Below, piece after piece: positions 36,731 to 48,953 of a stretch of DNA of 64,000 nt. Under the pieces are notes generated by a model. It did not search any database. It saw only the letters and a program-made list of their open reading frames with translations, and had not been told where the DNA came from. A program made the position numbers and the translations under genes. Source of the stretch: Calliopum simillimum (lineage: Eukaryota; Arthropoda; Insecta; Diptera; Lauxaniidae); NCBI GenBank assembly GCA_951812925.1, contig OX638370.1, positions 36,149,948-36,213,947 of the forward strand, read 5' to 3'. Each line of letters starts with the position of its first letter. The stretch's first letter is position 1.

Positions 36731-38719
36731 TAAGTAAATAATTGTAAAATTTCTTGATCTGTTTTGGCTAATTCGTGTACGTTCTATATCTAGAATATAG
36801 AAATGAGATTTTGTTTGTTTGTTACTTATGAACTCAGAAACTTATTTCTTTTTCCAAGAGCAGACTTTTTTCGACCTAGATCAAAATCTATTACTATTTG
36901 CATTCCATTGAGAAATCTAGAAGAAAATTTTTTGATCTTAGAACAAATCTTTCAAATCTCGATTTTTTTTTATCGGGAGTACCTCCCCCCATGGGAAACC
37001 GTTTTTGGCATTGTATCAGAGGGGTTTCCTTTAAGGCATTTAATACCATCTCTTCAATTGACTAGGTTGGACTTCCGCTATATTTCTTCTGTAAGAGAGA
37101 CGGGCTGAGGAGTGCTTCAGCAGCCCTTGGCAACATTTTTACTTTCTTTTTTAATAAAGGGGGAAACTGGGCGTAGAGAAACCGCTTCAGGACTTGGGCA
37201 TAAGCCGAGCACGAACGAGGTCCAACTGACAGCGATCTCTGCTATGACGAAAGTTGTCCTGTTCTGAAACCTTCTTGACCCCTGCCAAGGCCAACAAGAC
37301 CTAGTGTTGAGAGCCCCACCAAAGAAGAAATTAAGAGTGCCAGCGGCTAAGAAATATGATACAGCAGCAAGGTTTTAATTTCAAATGATTTCTTGACTTG
37401 ATAAGCATCAAGATGTAGCCCAGGCAAATTAGCATAAAAATTGATGGGTTGCCAACTAGTCATTATACAAAATATTCATTAAATCTCACTTGTTTTTGAC
37501 TTCATTGAATTTTTTGACTTTCAAATACGGTTAAATTATCTCTTCAAAAAATAAGCAAAACAAACTTTCATGGTTTCACCTGTTATGAGACCCTGGTTTA
37601 TCTTGACTAACGCGGCCTACCACGGCTAGCTTTGCGGTCTTAGGAGGGGTCTTAACCCGCCGCGTTAGCCCGAGGGTATAACAATAAATTTCATTTCCTG
37701 TTTTTACCGGCAATGAAATTTTAAAGAAAGATCAAAAACTCTCCGCAAAAAAAAACTACTAAAATTCCTCAAATCCACAAACAAACCCCAAGTACCCAAA
37801 AAACCCCGAGTTGCCATCTCCGAATCTGATGCTAAAAAAAACTATTAGGTCACACACTGCCTCATTCACAACCATAGAAGGAAGAAAGATGGTGTCTTCC
37901 CACGCTCCCGCCCATCCTGTGCTGTCTAGTCCATATTAAAACAACACCCACTAACAGATCATCACTGGTCTTTTCGATTAACCCATTATAACCATCCAAT
38001 CAGGTTCAATCCCCCCTTTTACCACCCTTTAGCACAAAACCATTATTTGTTTCTTTATAAAAAATTCACAAATTTATTCATATTAAATTTAAACTAATTT
38101 TCCTTACAGGCTCACCGCCAGATAAAAGCGAATAAAACGCAATCGCATGCTCAAAGGGAGAGGACGTGTCGCGCGGTCCCCCTTTTTTTAATATTCGTTT
38201 TTAAATTCTCGACCAATCCATTGTTCTTGTTTAATGTTGTGCTCTGTTTTTTATGTTTTTCAACTCATCGTGTGTTCAAAAGTCAAAATCAAAATTATAA
38301 ACATAAAAAATGAAAAGCAAATGATAAAATTAAAATTAAAAATAAAAAAAAAAACAAAACCAATAACATGCATTCTATAACAACAAAATAAAACCATAAA
38401 CTAAATTACACCTAATATATACATACCTACTCAAATAAAATATCAAAATTAAAGAACATTAAAAGAAAACAAAATCTTGAACAAAATAGCAAATCATAAA
38501 ACATTTGAAAACAACAAAAACTCAACTGTTCTAAAATAAAAAATAATAAAATATAAAAACATAACAAAACAACACTTCAACAAGTAGCCGCTCAAAATTA
38601 AAATCAGCATAAATCCAGCCAAAGCTAACGTAAAGGGCTTGTTTATGACCTCTGCCGCAGGTACTGTTGTTGATTTTTTTGATTTTTTTTCCCTTCCCTC
38701 CTTTCCCAGCATTAGCTTC
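36731..38719. other. Spacer with possible older element sequence
   Basis: A hairpin at about 37585-37682 pairs TAACGCGG with CCGCGTTA, flanked by GTTATGAGACCCTGG and CCGAGGGTATAAC. From about 37730 to 38620 the plus strand is strikingly poor in G and rich in A and C. TTAACCCATTATAACC near 37979 matches one end of the TTAA MITEs. No gene is supported. Confidence 0.4.
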
Positions 38720-41700
38720 TAGTGCAGCTGTGACTGCAACGAGAGCGTGAAATATTTATGTGTCCAAAGGCATAACACTTGCACATAAATACATTTCTCT
38801 GCGCTCTCTTTGCTGTCACAGCTGTACTTGTGGCTACTGTGTGCGTTTTTCTTGTGGTAATTTTATTTATTTTTTTTTTTCTCCTGCAAATTTTTTTGTA
38901 TCTTACTCATTTTGTTATTTACTGGGTGTGTTAATAATGCAAAATTTTCGCATTGATTTCTGCAATATCTGCGGCCTTAGATCGAATTTTTTTTCGGTTT
39001 ATGCCCATGTTTCAAGGTTTCTTCCCCAAGTAATGGCACTTGGTGAGACTCAGGTGTGTGCGGATGCAGATCCCCTGGATTTTCATATACCTGGGTATCA
39101 CCTATTGCCATTATTCTCTCCCCATAGGGGCCTCGCCATATATGTTCGTAATAATATTGCATACCAATGTCAGCAACAGTACAACACGACGGATGCCGAA
39201 TTTAGTTCCATGTGGATTAAATTCAAAATCCAATCGCATATCCTTCATTTCTGCTTCCTCTATAGAAGCCCAAATTTAGGTAGGAACGCTACTTATGAAA
39301 AGTTGGATTCACTCTCTGATTCGATATCTAAAATTCTCGAATCGTACCCAGATAGTGAAATCGCTGTTGCTGGCGATTTTAATGTGCATAATGCGAATTG
39401 GTTAGGCCATTCAATCCATTCAACACCTGAAGGCCGTTATGTTGAGATTTTTGCCGAGTCAAATTCCCTGACTCAACTTGTAAAAGAACCTACTTATATT
39501 CCACGCATTGGGGGGCATAATTCTAGTATCCTCGACCTCTTTTTGACATCACATCATGGAAAATATAATGTGTCTGTCCAAGCACCTCTTGGTAACTCGG
39601 ACCATTGTACCATTTCTGCCGCCTTTCCGTATAACAGTTTATGCGCTGCCTCGCCGATAGCCCCGAAGCGGACTATATGGTTCTATGAAAAGGCAAATTG
39701 GGATGCCCTGAACAATTTTTTTCGTATTTTTAATTGGAAATTGTGTTTCATGAATAGAAACACAAACGCCGCGGCTCTAATGGTGCAGGAAATAATATTA
39801 TTGGGTATGCGGTCCTGTATACCCTTTAAAAAAGCTTCCATTAAACCTAAGGACCATTCGTGGTTTAATGAGACTTGCCGTAGCGCAGTCAGGTCCAAAG
39901 AGGATGCTTTCCACAATTGGCGCCTTAATAAAAATGTGGATACTGAAAGGCTCCGAATCGAGGCTCGAAATAGCTGTAATGCCGTGATTCAGCGTGAAAA
40001 GCTTTTACATGAACAAAACTTGCGCAGGAGAATCCTTTCACTTCCGAAAGGAAGTAAAAGCTTTTGGTCATTTGTCAAAAGAGTGAAGAACCAGTCTTCA
40101 TCGACTATTCCAACTCTTTTGATGAACGACCAAATTTTCACTGATCCTGTTGATAAAGCGAATCTCCTGGCAAGCATTTTTGCTAATAATGCAACCCTGG
40201 CTGATAGCAGTCAACCATTGCCCTTCGTAGAGAGAAAGTCCTCTACAATGTCACCGATTTACTTTCGAACAAGGGCAGTTAAAAAGGTTCTCCTAAATCT
40301 CAACATTAACAAAGCCTCTGGGCCGGATGGCATATCAGCTCATGTATTAAGAAATTGTGCCTCAACATTAGCTCGGCCTTTACGCAATCTTTTTCACCTA
40401 TCCTACTCTAGTGGGATATTTCCATCTTGTTGGAAGGTTGCTAACGTACAGCCAGTTCCGAAAAAAGGCGAAGTCACCAACCCAAATAATTACCGACCCA
40501 TATCAATATGCTCAGCGCTTTCCAAAGTAATGGAAAGCGTTATTAACTACCACCTTGTGAATTATCTAGAGCATAACAACTTGCTTAGTGATCGCCAATA
40601 TGGTTTCCGCAGAGGACGCTCTACTGGTGATTTGATGGCGTTCCTCACTGAAAAATGGAACCAATGCATTCACCTTTTCGGCGAAAGTATGGTTATCGCT
40701 CTGGATATTTCAAAGGCTTTTGATCGAGTGTGGCATCGCGCCCTGTTATCAAAACTAATTGCATATGGTGTCGGTGATTCTTTTGCTCTTTGGATCACTA
40801 GCTTCTGTAGTAACCGTTTGATCCGTGTTGTAGTTGATGGTTTCACTTCCATTGAACACTCCATTAACGCTGGAGTTCCCCAGGGTTCTGTGCTTTCTCC
40901 AACACTTTTCCTTATTTTTATCGATGACCTTCTGTCTTCGACTACAGGCCCAATCCATTCCTTTGCGGATGATAGTAACATTTGTTATTCATATGGCTTT
41001 AAAAAGCGCCCCAGTTCTACGGAGGTTGAGATTAAAAGACGCCATATGTATGATACACTCTCAAATGATCTCAATAAAATTTCCGAGTGGGGTCTTGCTA
41101 ATCGGGTCGATTTCAATGCTAGCAAGACCCAATGTTGTCTGTTATCTCACAGACGAATGAATTGCTCTTCTGCTCACCTCAATATGGCTGGCGTAGACAT
41201 TGCAAGATCACCATCTCTTGACGTTCTGGGCATATCGATTCAATCGGATTTGAGATGGACTGACCATGTGTTTCATGTGTCGAAAGAAGCGGCCAAGTGT
41301 ATAGGTTTTTTGAAACGGTGTAAGAAATACTTCACTCCTGTTGATCTTCGTAATGTCTACTTTACCTATATTCGTCCGAAACTGGAATACAATTCACACA
41401 TTTGGGCCGGGGCTTCAAAAACATCTTTAGAGCTGCTAGACCGAGTTCAGCGACGTGTGTTTAAACTTATTGGTGACATAAATATTATATCCTCAATTGA
41501 CACCCTTGAGCACCGACGTAACGTAGGGTGTATAACTCTTTTTTATAGATATTATAATAGGATGTGCTCTAGAGAAATATGCGACCTGGTTCCCTCAATT
41601 CGTATCTTCTCTCGAGGCACTCGGGCGTCCAATTCGGCCCATCCTTTTTGCGTCACACCGGCGCCAAGCAGAACATCCCACTATCGTGATAATTCGTTCT

Positions 41701-41917
41701 TCGGTCGTACGATTAAGTTGTGGAACAACCTCCCAGTCACTGTTTTCCCTGTAGGATACGACATTCAAAAATTCAAGAAAAACGTTCACCAACACTACTC
41801 CATCTTTCCCCCCTCCCTCTAACCTATTTCCTTTCTTCAAACCAACACAGTGCTATGCATTTATAGGGGTCATCCCCTGAGCGTTGGTTTCAATTAAAAA
41901 AAAAAAAAAAAAAAAAG
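38720..41917 (+). mobile_element. Non-LTR retrotransposon (CR1/jockey group), apparently intact ORF2
   Basis: One long frame (ATG at 38937 to stop at 41822) is followed by a 73-bp 3' UTR and a tail of about 21 A (41897-41917). The 5' end is uncertain. A GTGCAGCTGTGAC...GTCACAGCTGTAC hairpin at about 38722-38833 may be its 5' leader. No gag-like ORF1 is seen upstream. It appears inserted within A/C-rich, G-poor sequence. Confidence 0.85.
38937..41822 (+). CDS. LINE endonuclease/reverse transcriptase
   Basis: 961 aa from the ATG at 38937. The frame is open upstream to 38760, but that stretch is low in coding character. The apurinic-type endonuclease comes first: LGETQV near the start, GDFN at 146-149, SSILDLFLTS, and NSDH ending at 223. 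The reverse transcriptase follows: NNYRPISICSALSKVME, ALDISKAFDRVWH from 588, AGVPQGSVLSPTLFLIF, and the catalytic FADD at 676-679. A C-terminal region ends with YNSHIWAGAS and LWNNLPVTVFP. The layout and motifs fit the CR1/jockey group; Kiri/Daphne-like is my best subclade guess from memory. With no frameshift or stop in the frame, the copy is probably young. Confidence 0.88.
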   Translation: MQNFRIDFCNICGLRSNFFSVYAHVSRFLPQVMALGETQVCADADPLDFHIPGYHLLPLFSPHRGLAIYVRNNIAYQCQQQYNTTDAEFSSMWIKFKIQSHILHFCFLYRSPNLGRNATYEKLDSLSDSISKILESYPDSEIAVAGDFNVHNANWLGHSIHSTPEGRYVEIFAESNSLTQLVKEPTYIPRIGGHNSSILDLFLTSHHGKYNVSVQAPLGNSDHCTISAAFPYNSLCAASPIAPKRTIWFYEKANWDALNNFFRIFNWKLCFMNRNTNAAALMVQEIILLGMRSCIPFKKASIKPKDHSWFNETCRSAVRSKEDAFHNWRLNKNVDTERLRIEARNSCNAVIQREKLLHEQNLRRRILSLPKGSKSFWSFVKRVKNQSSSTIPTLLMNDQIFTDPVDKANLLASIFANNATLADSSQPLPFVERKSSTMSPIYFRTRAVKKVLLNLNINKASGPDGISAHVLRNCASTLARPLRNLFHLSYSSGIFPSCWKVANVQPVPKKGEVTNPNNYRPISICSALSKVMESVINYHLVNYLEHNNLLSDRQYGFRRGRSTGDLMAFLTEKWNQCIHLFGESMVIALDISKAFDRVWHRALLSKLIAYGVGDSFALWITSFCSNRLIRVVVDGFTSIEHSINAGVPQGSVLSPTLFLIFIDDLLSSTTGPIHSFADDSNICYSYGFKKRPSSTEVEIKRRHMYDTLSNDLNKISEWGLANRVDFNASKTQCCLLSHRRMNCSSAHLNMAGVDIARSPSLDVLGISIQSDLRWTDHVFHVSKEAAKCIGFLKRCKKYFTPVDLRNVYFTYIRPKLEYNSHIWAGASKTSLELLDRVQRRVFKLIGDINIISSIDTLEHRRNVGCITLFYRYYNRMCSREICDLVPSIRIFSRGTRASNSAHPFCVTPAPSRTSHYRDNSFFGRTIKLWNNLPVTVFPVGYDIQKFKKNVHQHYSIFPPSL

Positions 41918-44900
41918 ACAGACTATCTCCAACAATTTCACAAAAAAACATAGAATGCAAAAATTTTATCTAAAATTGATCAAAAACACATTTATCTTCT
42001 AAGATTTTACCCCCCAAAAACTATTTGTATATAACAAAACATGCTGTAACAAAAATATTTATCTTAAAATATGTATATGTATGTATATGGAAAAATCTAA
42101 AATGTATAAAAACAAAATTTTGTATAAAAGTTTTAAATATCTTTTGTGCTTTGCAAAAAAAAAACTTGAAAAACTCGTATTCATAAATACACCCATGCAA
42201 ATCGAAATTAAAATTAAATTTAGCCCCACAACGGAATACGAATTTTTACCGAAACTTTTTCCTTTTTTTTTTTTGCAACTCAAAAAATAAAACTAAGTCT
42301 AGATAAAATTAAATAAAAAAACATCAAAGAAAAAAAAAAAAATAAATATAAATTAAAATCAAAATTTTAAAACGACTTTTACTTTTCCCCACATGAATTC
42401 CCAAATTTTACGAAATCCCCGGAACCACAATTCACCAAGAATAATATAAACCCTCAAAAAACAAAAAACCCTAATAGAGCGCTCTATTTGATTTTTTTGG
42501 GTATTTTAGCAAAGACCCCAATACTTTTCCCTCTCAGGAATTTACATGGGAAATTACATGAATCACAAAAAAAAAAACCGCGGTGAAAATTTATTGCTTA
42601 AAAGAGAAACTTAAAAATACAAAAAAAAAACTCCAACACGCCTATGAGCGAATCCACCACGCTCTCTTCTCGAACAAATTTACCGCGCTCGACTGTTCTC
42701 AAAAATGGCCGCGTTCAGAAAATGCTATGGCTGCACCAACTTTAAACAAAATGGCTGCGTTTAGACGCGCACTTTTGGCTCCACCAAACAAAAAACTTTC
42801 AAAATAGAGTTTCTTCCAGAATTTTTTAAATCTCAAAATTCCCGGTATAAATTACTTAATATAAAAAATAGCTGTGGCTGGCACTTATCTTAGCGAGGTT
42901 TTCTTTGAATTTCCAACGTCGTCACAAAATCGGTAGTTGCCAGTTGCCTTCTCCAGCCACACTGTTAAACAAATTTCAACATCAAATTTGGACCGAACAA
43001 TCCTTTCTAAGGCCATAAAAGACTTACGTTCAATTTTAAATAAAAAATCTTCCTTCCTTCTTTTTCCACCGTGACTATGAAACCTCGTAAATTCTGCTAG
43101 AAAAAAACCCAAACTTGTAGATTACCCCATACTATTTCCTTTTTTTTCACAATTACCTTTAAATTTTATTTCTCCTAATTTAAGGAAAACTGCTCGCTAC
43201 GCAGCTATGCAGGACTACAGCTGCTCACCTTCCTAAAAATCACTTTTTATTCGAATTTTAAATAAAAACAAAAACACTAAAACTCACTTTAATATAAAAA
43301 CTTCACAAATTAATTGTACAAAAAAAAAGTAACTATTTTCCCGTGACTGCGTCTTTACAATTTAATATTCAACCTGCAACTGAAAATTTAATCTAAGTCT
43401 AATCTCTGCTAAACCTTACTTATAAAAATTCACGGCGAAAACTATCTAACTGTTCAAACCCTTTTCCATTTCCTTTTCATTTTCCTTCATACAATTCATT
43501 TTTTCTCATACTAACACCACCCCACTGTGGAAGTGCGAACTCACACGAAGCTTATAACATTTCCCCAACCCATCAAAAAGCTTTAGTTTTAATGCCACCC
43601 CTGGAATTTTATGTGCAAACCACTTTACCGACTCCAACCTGGGAACACTTTTTTTCCGTATGACATTTTCATTTATTTTGACAACTGGCAAAATATAAAT
43701 AGAACGTGCTGCGCTACAAAGTGAAAAGCCAAAATAAAAACACAAAATAGAACATAATTTGGACTAGCCAGTTAATTTCTATGTTCCAAATCAGGGCACA
43801 TCAAATACGAGTGAACATCCAGATTCGTAAAGGCGCAAGAATCTGTACATCAAAATTTCTGGTAACATACCATCCCACAAACCTGCAACGCCACACCTAT
43901 CGTGTTTTGCATGAAGCAGACTGCATACTGGATATGGGTCCTGCACCCAAGACTACCCGAGGACACGTAAGTCAACATTGGTTCAATGCCGCTGCCGGCC
44001 AATCCCAACATACGTCACAATGCTGATATCTGTCACCAGGAAGAGAAACCGCAATGTACTGTCAAGCTGTGGAGGGAACTCACTCCGACCACAAAATCAC
44101 TAGCCACATCCCGCTACCGAGACTACTATCCTCGTGGAGACCACAATCAAGGTATCGTATTTTCTCAAATATATTTTCCATGCCCCACTTGTGAAACTTG
44201 CATGTATCAGCGAGTGGCCATACGCTATTTTGTTTCTTTTTTTCAGCAATTTCAAACAAAAAAACAATGCCCAATGACGTCATTGGGAGTTGTTCCACAA
44301 TATTCGAAAGCAGGTCATTTGCTACCAAAGCAAAATTAAAAATTCTTGCCAGATAGCCCAAACGGAAATTAAAAATTATTTTATTTAAAATATGAAATGG
44401 CAATTGTTGTTGCGTTTTTGATAGTTTATGCATAAGCTGCCTTGGCCTGCTCACATGCAACACACCTGACCGTATTTGAAGGCCGAAAAATTTAATTAAG
44501 TCAAAAAGAAGTAAGATTTAACTAATATTTTGTAGAATGACTAGGTGGCAACCCTAAAAACTTATAATAGATTTTTATAACTTTATCTAAGCGTTTTAAA
44601 ACTTAAATTTATTTTTGTTTTTAAAGTATATAGATTAAGCCAAATATACGAAAAAAACCAGGTGGCAACCCTAAAAGTGAATGTTGGACTTTTAAAGTTT
44701 ATATAAACTTTTTAAAAATAATTTTAAAGTTGATTTTTGAATGATTTTCATATCGCGACATCTCTTGAACAGTAAGTCGGACGAAAAAAGTGTTCGTAAG
44801 GACCGCCACAGGGAATTGCATGTACTACAAAATGGATGAAAAAAATTTTTCCTAGGGCAAATCGTTTCCGAGATATTTTGCAAAAACTGTTTTTTTCTAA

Positions 44901-45812
44901 ATTTTGGGAATGTCAAAAAATATCTCCTAAACTATTAGTCACACAAAAGAAAAAAAACATGCATTTTGTAAAGCAAACATTTCCCTTTAATCAGCGTTTT
45001 CATTTTTACGTGTGACTCACCGTTCATGAGTTAATTAAATTTAAAGCTCAACACATCACTATGCGCGCTCGTACTCGGGACGCTCAGTTTACTAGTTTTT
45101 GCCGCAATTTAAATTAGAATATCTTCCAAGCTATAAATAGCATGATATCGATTTGCAGACCATTTTTATAGGAAATTTTATTAGCTATAAAATTACGGAC
45201 GAACATTTTTCTCTAGACGCTACCGCTGGCGAGATATTTCCAAAAAGCTATTTTTTGTGACCTTTGACCTTGAATAACTTTTTTAGCTCACATGGGATCA
45301 ATGGGGACTTCTGACAGTTTATTTGTAATGGTGTATCTATGGTCTGTACCGATTTTCAGCTTTGTCCTAATTATTGTTATTTCAAATGCTAATTTGCCTG
45401 GACTAATGGTAGATAGCAAAGTACGCTATCTACCATCATATCAGGTTGGAGTGACACAACTGATTGGTGATTTTTTTTAAGAATTCTGAAAAACAGCAGA
45501 TGGAGATATCACACAATCGTCTTTCAGTACTACCGTTTCTTCTAATGGAATATCAGGAACATAATTTTTGGGTTCAGAAAAAAAGACATTGAAAATGTTA
45601 AAGACAGTAGAGATGACGGCGAAGTAAAAGAGGTTTAAATTCCACATTTTAGCAGCTTTTATTTGCCCTTAGAGCGACTAAAATTAGTTATCATATAGGT
45701 ATACTATGCGCACTCAAACGTTTTGGTATGGTGCTCTTCGCCAGTTTAAAGAGTTTTTGAATAAAAATGTCTATCCTCATAGCCTGTTTCCACCGAAGAT
45801 TTAAAATGGGAT
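41918..45812. other. Spacer, compositionally skewed in its first half
   Basis: 41918-43500 is A/C-rich and G-poor on the plus strand, like 37730-38620 before the LINE, as if one older element was split by the LINE. AAAATGGCCGCGTT / AAAATGGCTGCGTT repeats occur at 42703-42760. AGGTGGCAACCCTAAAA is repeated near 44542 and 44660. A perfect 12-bp hairpin lies at 45406-45436. Open frames near 43781-44463 have no recognisable domain. Confidence 0.4.
45406..45436. repeat. Perfect 12-bp stem hairpin
   Basis: ATGGTAGATAGC and GCTATCTACCAT flank a 7-base loop. It is isolated, and no neighbouring gene uses it obviously. Confidence 0.5.
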
Positions 45813-45816
45813 TCAA

Positions 45817-45947
45817 CCCATTAATGCCCAACGGGAACCACAATAGATAGAAGGCTGAAATTTTTAGGAGTTATAGACCTGAGCTCAAACTATATTTTTG
45901 AAAAAAAATGTTTCTATGGAAAATGGGTGCCTTATGGCATTAATGGG
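45817..45947. mobile_element. 131-bp piggyBac-like MITE
   Basis: The ends CCCATTAATGCC and GGCATTAATGGG are perfect 12-bp inverted repeats. TTAA follows on the right (45948-45951) and TCAA precedes on the left (45813-45816). CCC-initiated ends on TTAA fit piggyBac. It lies 244 bp upstream of the Fen1 start codon. Confidence 0.7.
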
Positions 45948-46190
45948 TTAAGGCAATTTTTGGATTACGCACTTAATCTGGGCGTTGATCCAATGATTTA
46001 CCATACAAAAATATGTTAATTTTTGACCTAGTGGCACCCCTGGAACATTGACAATTGGCACGAGATATTAATTTTTTCAAGCTGGCAGTGACAATGGAAT
46101 GACGCCGGGTGTCAAATTTGGTAAACAAAAAAAGCGCAAATTTAATTTCCGCAAATTTATTCTGAGCAGTTGAAATTAAACAAAATTAAT

Positions 46191-48895
46191 ATGGGAATTT
46201 TGGGATTATCGAAATTGATTGCTGATATTGCACCATCTGCAATAAAGGAGAGTGAATTGAAAACATATTTTGGTAAATAAAACTTATAATTAAATACATA
46301 CGTTCGTAGTCTATGCCAGCCTTTTGTGACAAGCCTTTTAAAAGGTTTTCCTTTTTCGTCCTCTGATTAAAAACCCACTTTGACTTCAGTAGCTTCCATA
46401 CCTCATTTTTATCAATGGAATCAGGCTCCTATTTTATGGCCTGTCAGTTTGTTCATGAACTAAGCATGGCCTATGGAAAACGGAGAATTCAGTCGCCGTG
46501 AAAAAATCAAAAAAATTTCCAATATTAAGTGTGTTCAAGTTAAATTTAAACCAAATTCCGGAGCTTGAGCACGGTAAAGAAATATGAAAGTTTAAGGAGA
46601 AGTTCATTGAAATGATTAATTTGTAATTTCAATTAAACTCTGGTTCAATGTTGAAATGTTAATATACAGAGTTTATAAAAAGAAAATTAACATAAAAAAA
46701 TTATTTTTGCTTCTACTGATAATTTTAAGGAAATGTCTATACGGGGCGTTCCGCGTACGCGAAAGCTCCTCTCTCTCAATTTACTCAATTAGCGTACGCA
46801 AAACTCAATTAGCGTACGCGAAATCCAGTGAAGTTTTTTCCCCCGGGGAACTTGATTAATTTATGTACTGATCCGCGGCCGAAGGCCGCCGCGAAGCCGG
46901 TGTCGGATTTTTGGGAGTTTTAAATCCTGAGCTGCGGCCGCAGGCCGCCCACTTACCCCTACTTTTATGTAAAATTACTGTTGTAACGAAAATGCGTCCC
47001 GGGGGAAATAACTTCACTGGATTTCGCGTACGCTAATTGAGTAAATTGAGAGAGAGAGAGGAGCTTTCGCGTACGCGGGCCGCCCCGTATAGACAGACTC
47101 TAATTTTAAGGAAATGGCTATTCGGGGGGACTCGCGTACGCGAAAGCTCAATTAGCGTACGCGTAAAAAGCTTTCGGACAACTTACGTACGCGAAATCCA
47201 GAGAAGTTCTTTCCCCCGGGGAACTTAATTACGCATGATTAATTTAGTGTTACAGCGTACGCTAAAAAATGTTACGCTGCGCGCAATTTGGCTAGCAAAC
47301 TGTGTGTTGGATACATTATAAACTGATCCGCGGCCGAAGGCCGCCGCGAAGCCGGTGTTGGATGTCTGACAGTTTTAAATCCTGAGCTGCGGCCGCAAGC
47401 CGCCCACTTACGCATACTTTTATGTAAAATTACTTTTGTAGTAGTTGTACTGCATTTCCTAATATGCACTAAAGCGTACGCAACATTTCGCGCACGCTAA
47501 ATTAATCATGCGTAACGAAGCTGCGCCGCGGGGGAAAAAACTTCACTGGATTTCGCGTTCAAGTTTTCCGAAAGCTTTTTTTGTGTACGCTAATTTGAGC
47601 GAGTCCCCCCGAAAGACAGACTCTAATTTTAATATATGTATTTTCGGCACTAATTTGCAGGACGTAAAATAGCCATAGATGCTTCTATGTGCCTGTATCA
47701 ATTTTTGATCGCAGTTCGTGCAGATGGTGCACAACTCGCCAGCGCAGACGGTGAAACAACGTCACATTTGATGGGTATGTTTTATCGTACCATCCGCCTT
47801 CTGGACAATGGAATTAAACCAGTGTATGTGTTCGATGGTAAACCACCAGATATGAAATCTGGAGAGCTTGCCAAACGTGCTGAGCGACGTGATGAAGCTC
47901 AGAAAGCGCTTGAGAAAGCTAAAGAAGCAGGTGATGAGGCAGATATGGAGAAATTCAATCGTCGCTTAGTTCGCGTTACCAAAGAACATGCAAATGAGGC
48001 AAAAGAATTGTTGCGTCTTATGGGTGTACCATTCGTGGAGGCGCCATGCGAAGCCGAGGCGCAGTGTGCGGCTTTAGTAAAGGCCGGAAAGGTGTTTGCC
48101 ACAGCAACAGAAGATATGGATGCATTAACTTTTGGTTCTAGTATACTTTTACGTCATTTGACTTTTAGCGAGGCACGTAAAATGCCAATCCATGAAATAA
48201 AACACGATAAACTTTTGCAAGGTTTTGAGTTGACCAGCACTGAGGTGAGCTAGCATCGTCAGTGCATGAGTAAAAAATAAACTTTAATGATTTGTCTTTC
48301 AGTTCATTGACCTCTGCATACTTCTCGGTTGTGATTATTGCTCAGGGATTAAAGGTATCGGACCAAAGCGTGCTATTGAGCTAATTAACTCCTACCGTGA
48401 CATTGAGACAATATTGCAGAATATTGATCAGAAAAAGTACACAGTACCGGAAGACTGGAACTATAAAATAGCTCGTGAGCTATTTCTTAATCCCGATGTT
48501 GCTGATCCAAATGACATTGAGGTAAGCATTTTACTTTTACAATAAAAAAAGTTAATTCTTGTCATAACTTAATTATAGCTTAAATGGACTGACCCCGACG
48601 AGGAAGGTTTAGTGAAATTTTTATGCGGTGACCGTCAGTTTAGCGAGGATCGCATACGTACAGCAACAAAAAAAATCTTAAAATCAAGAGAAGGCAAAAC
48701 ACAGGGACGTTTGGATAGTTTTTTCACGGTATGTTGTTTTTACGCTATTTTTCTTTAGAAATTTATATTTTTTTTACAACATAGACACTACCTTCAACAA
48801 ACACGCCAAAGCGTAAAGCAGAGGAGGTAAAAAAGAATGCAAATAAAAAGGCAAAAACATTTGGAGGCAGTGGTCGTGGCAGAAAACCAAAGTAA
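46191..48895 (+). CDS. Fen1: Flap endonuclease 1 (Fen1)
   Basis: Exons 46191-46272, 47661-48244, 48303-48521, 48579-48728 and 48785-48895 give 381 aa, close to the usual 380-385. The enzyme removes 5' flaps during Okazaki fragment maturation and long-patch base excision repair in the nucleus. The start [15 protein letters not shown] is the conserved N-terminus (Gly2 free after Met removal). All active-site acids are in place with human numbering: D34, D86, E158, E160, D179, D181 and D233. The helical arch, H2TH motif ([10 protein letters not shown]) and PCNA-binding box QGRLDSFF (337-344) are present, then a Lys-rich tail. Intron 1 (1388 bp) holds two GC-rich palindromic elements. The gene faces IntS8 tail to tail. 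Confidence 0.97.
46736..47093. mobile_element. GC-rich palindromic element, copy 1 (Fen1 intron 1)
   Basis: TCTATACGGGGCG on the left is inverted at the right end as CGCCCCGTATAGA. Next inward on each side come CGCGTACGCGAAAGCTCCTC, CAATTTACTCAATTAGCG and a CCCCCGGG block, with GCGGCCG...CGGCCGC near the centre. It is about 358 bp, CpG-rich within AT-rich surroundings, with no coding capacity. Confidence 0.8.
47118..47615. mobile_element. GC-rich palindromic element, copy 2 (Fen1 intron 1)
   Basis: The left CTATTCGGGGGGACTCGCG is inverted at the right end as GCGAGTCCCCCCGAAAGA. The inner order (GCGTACGC boxes, CCCCCGGGG, GATCCGCGGCCGAAGGCCGC, GAGCTGCGGCCGCA) matches copy 1, with about 140 bp of extra sequence near 47232-47300 and 47440-47510. 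Both copies are followed by GACAGACTCTAATTTTAA, and TAATTTTAAGGAAATG precedes both, so the pair looks like a tandem duplication. Confidence 0.8.
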
Positions 48896-48953
48896 ATGGA
48901 CTTTATAATTAAATTTCTTTATTTTAAGATTTAAGTTTAATTTCATTTGTTAC

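Noticed and set aside
42700..42765. Repeated AAAATGGC[CT]GCGTT reminiscent of Pho/YY1 sites
   Set aside because: Two or three short matches without supporting context could be a repeat remnant.
43781..44463. Overlapping open frames on both strands with more balanced base composition
   Set aside because: Peptides show no recognisable family and no splice continuation, so not called as a gene.
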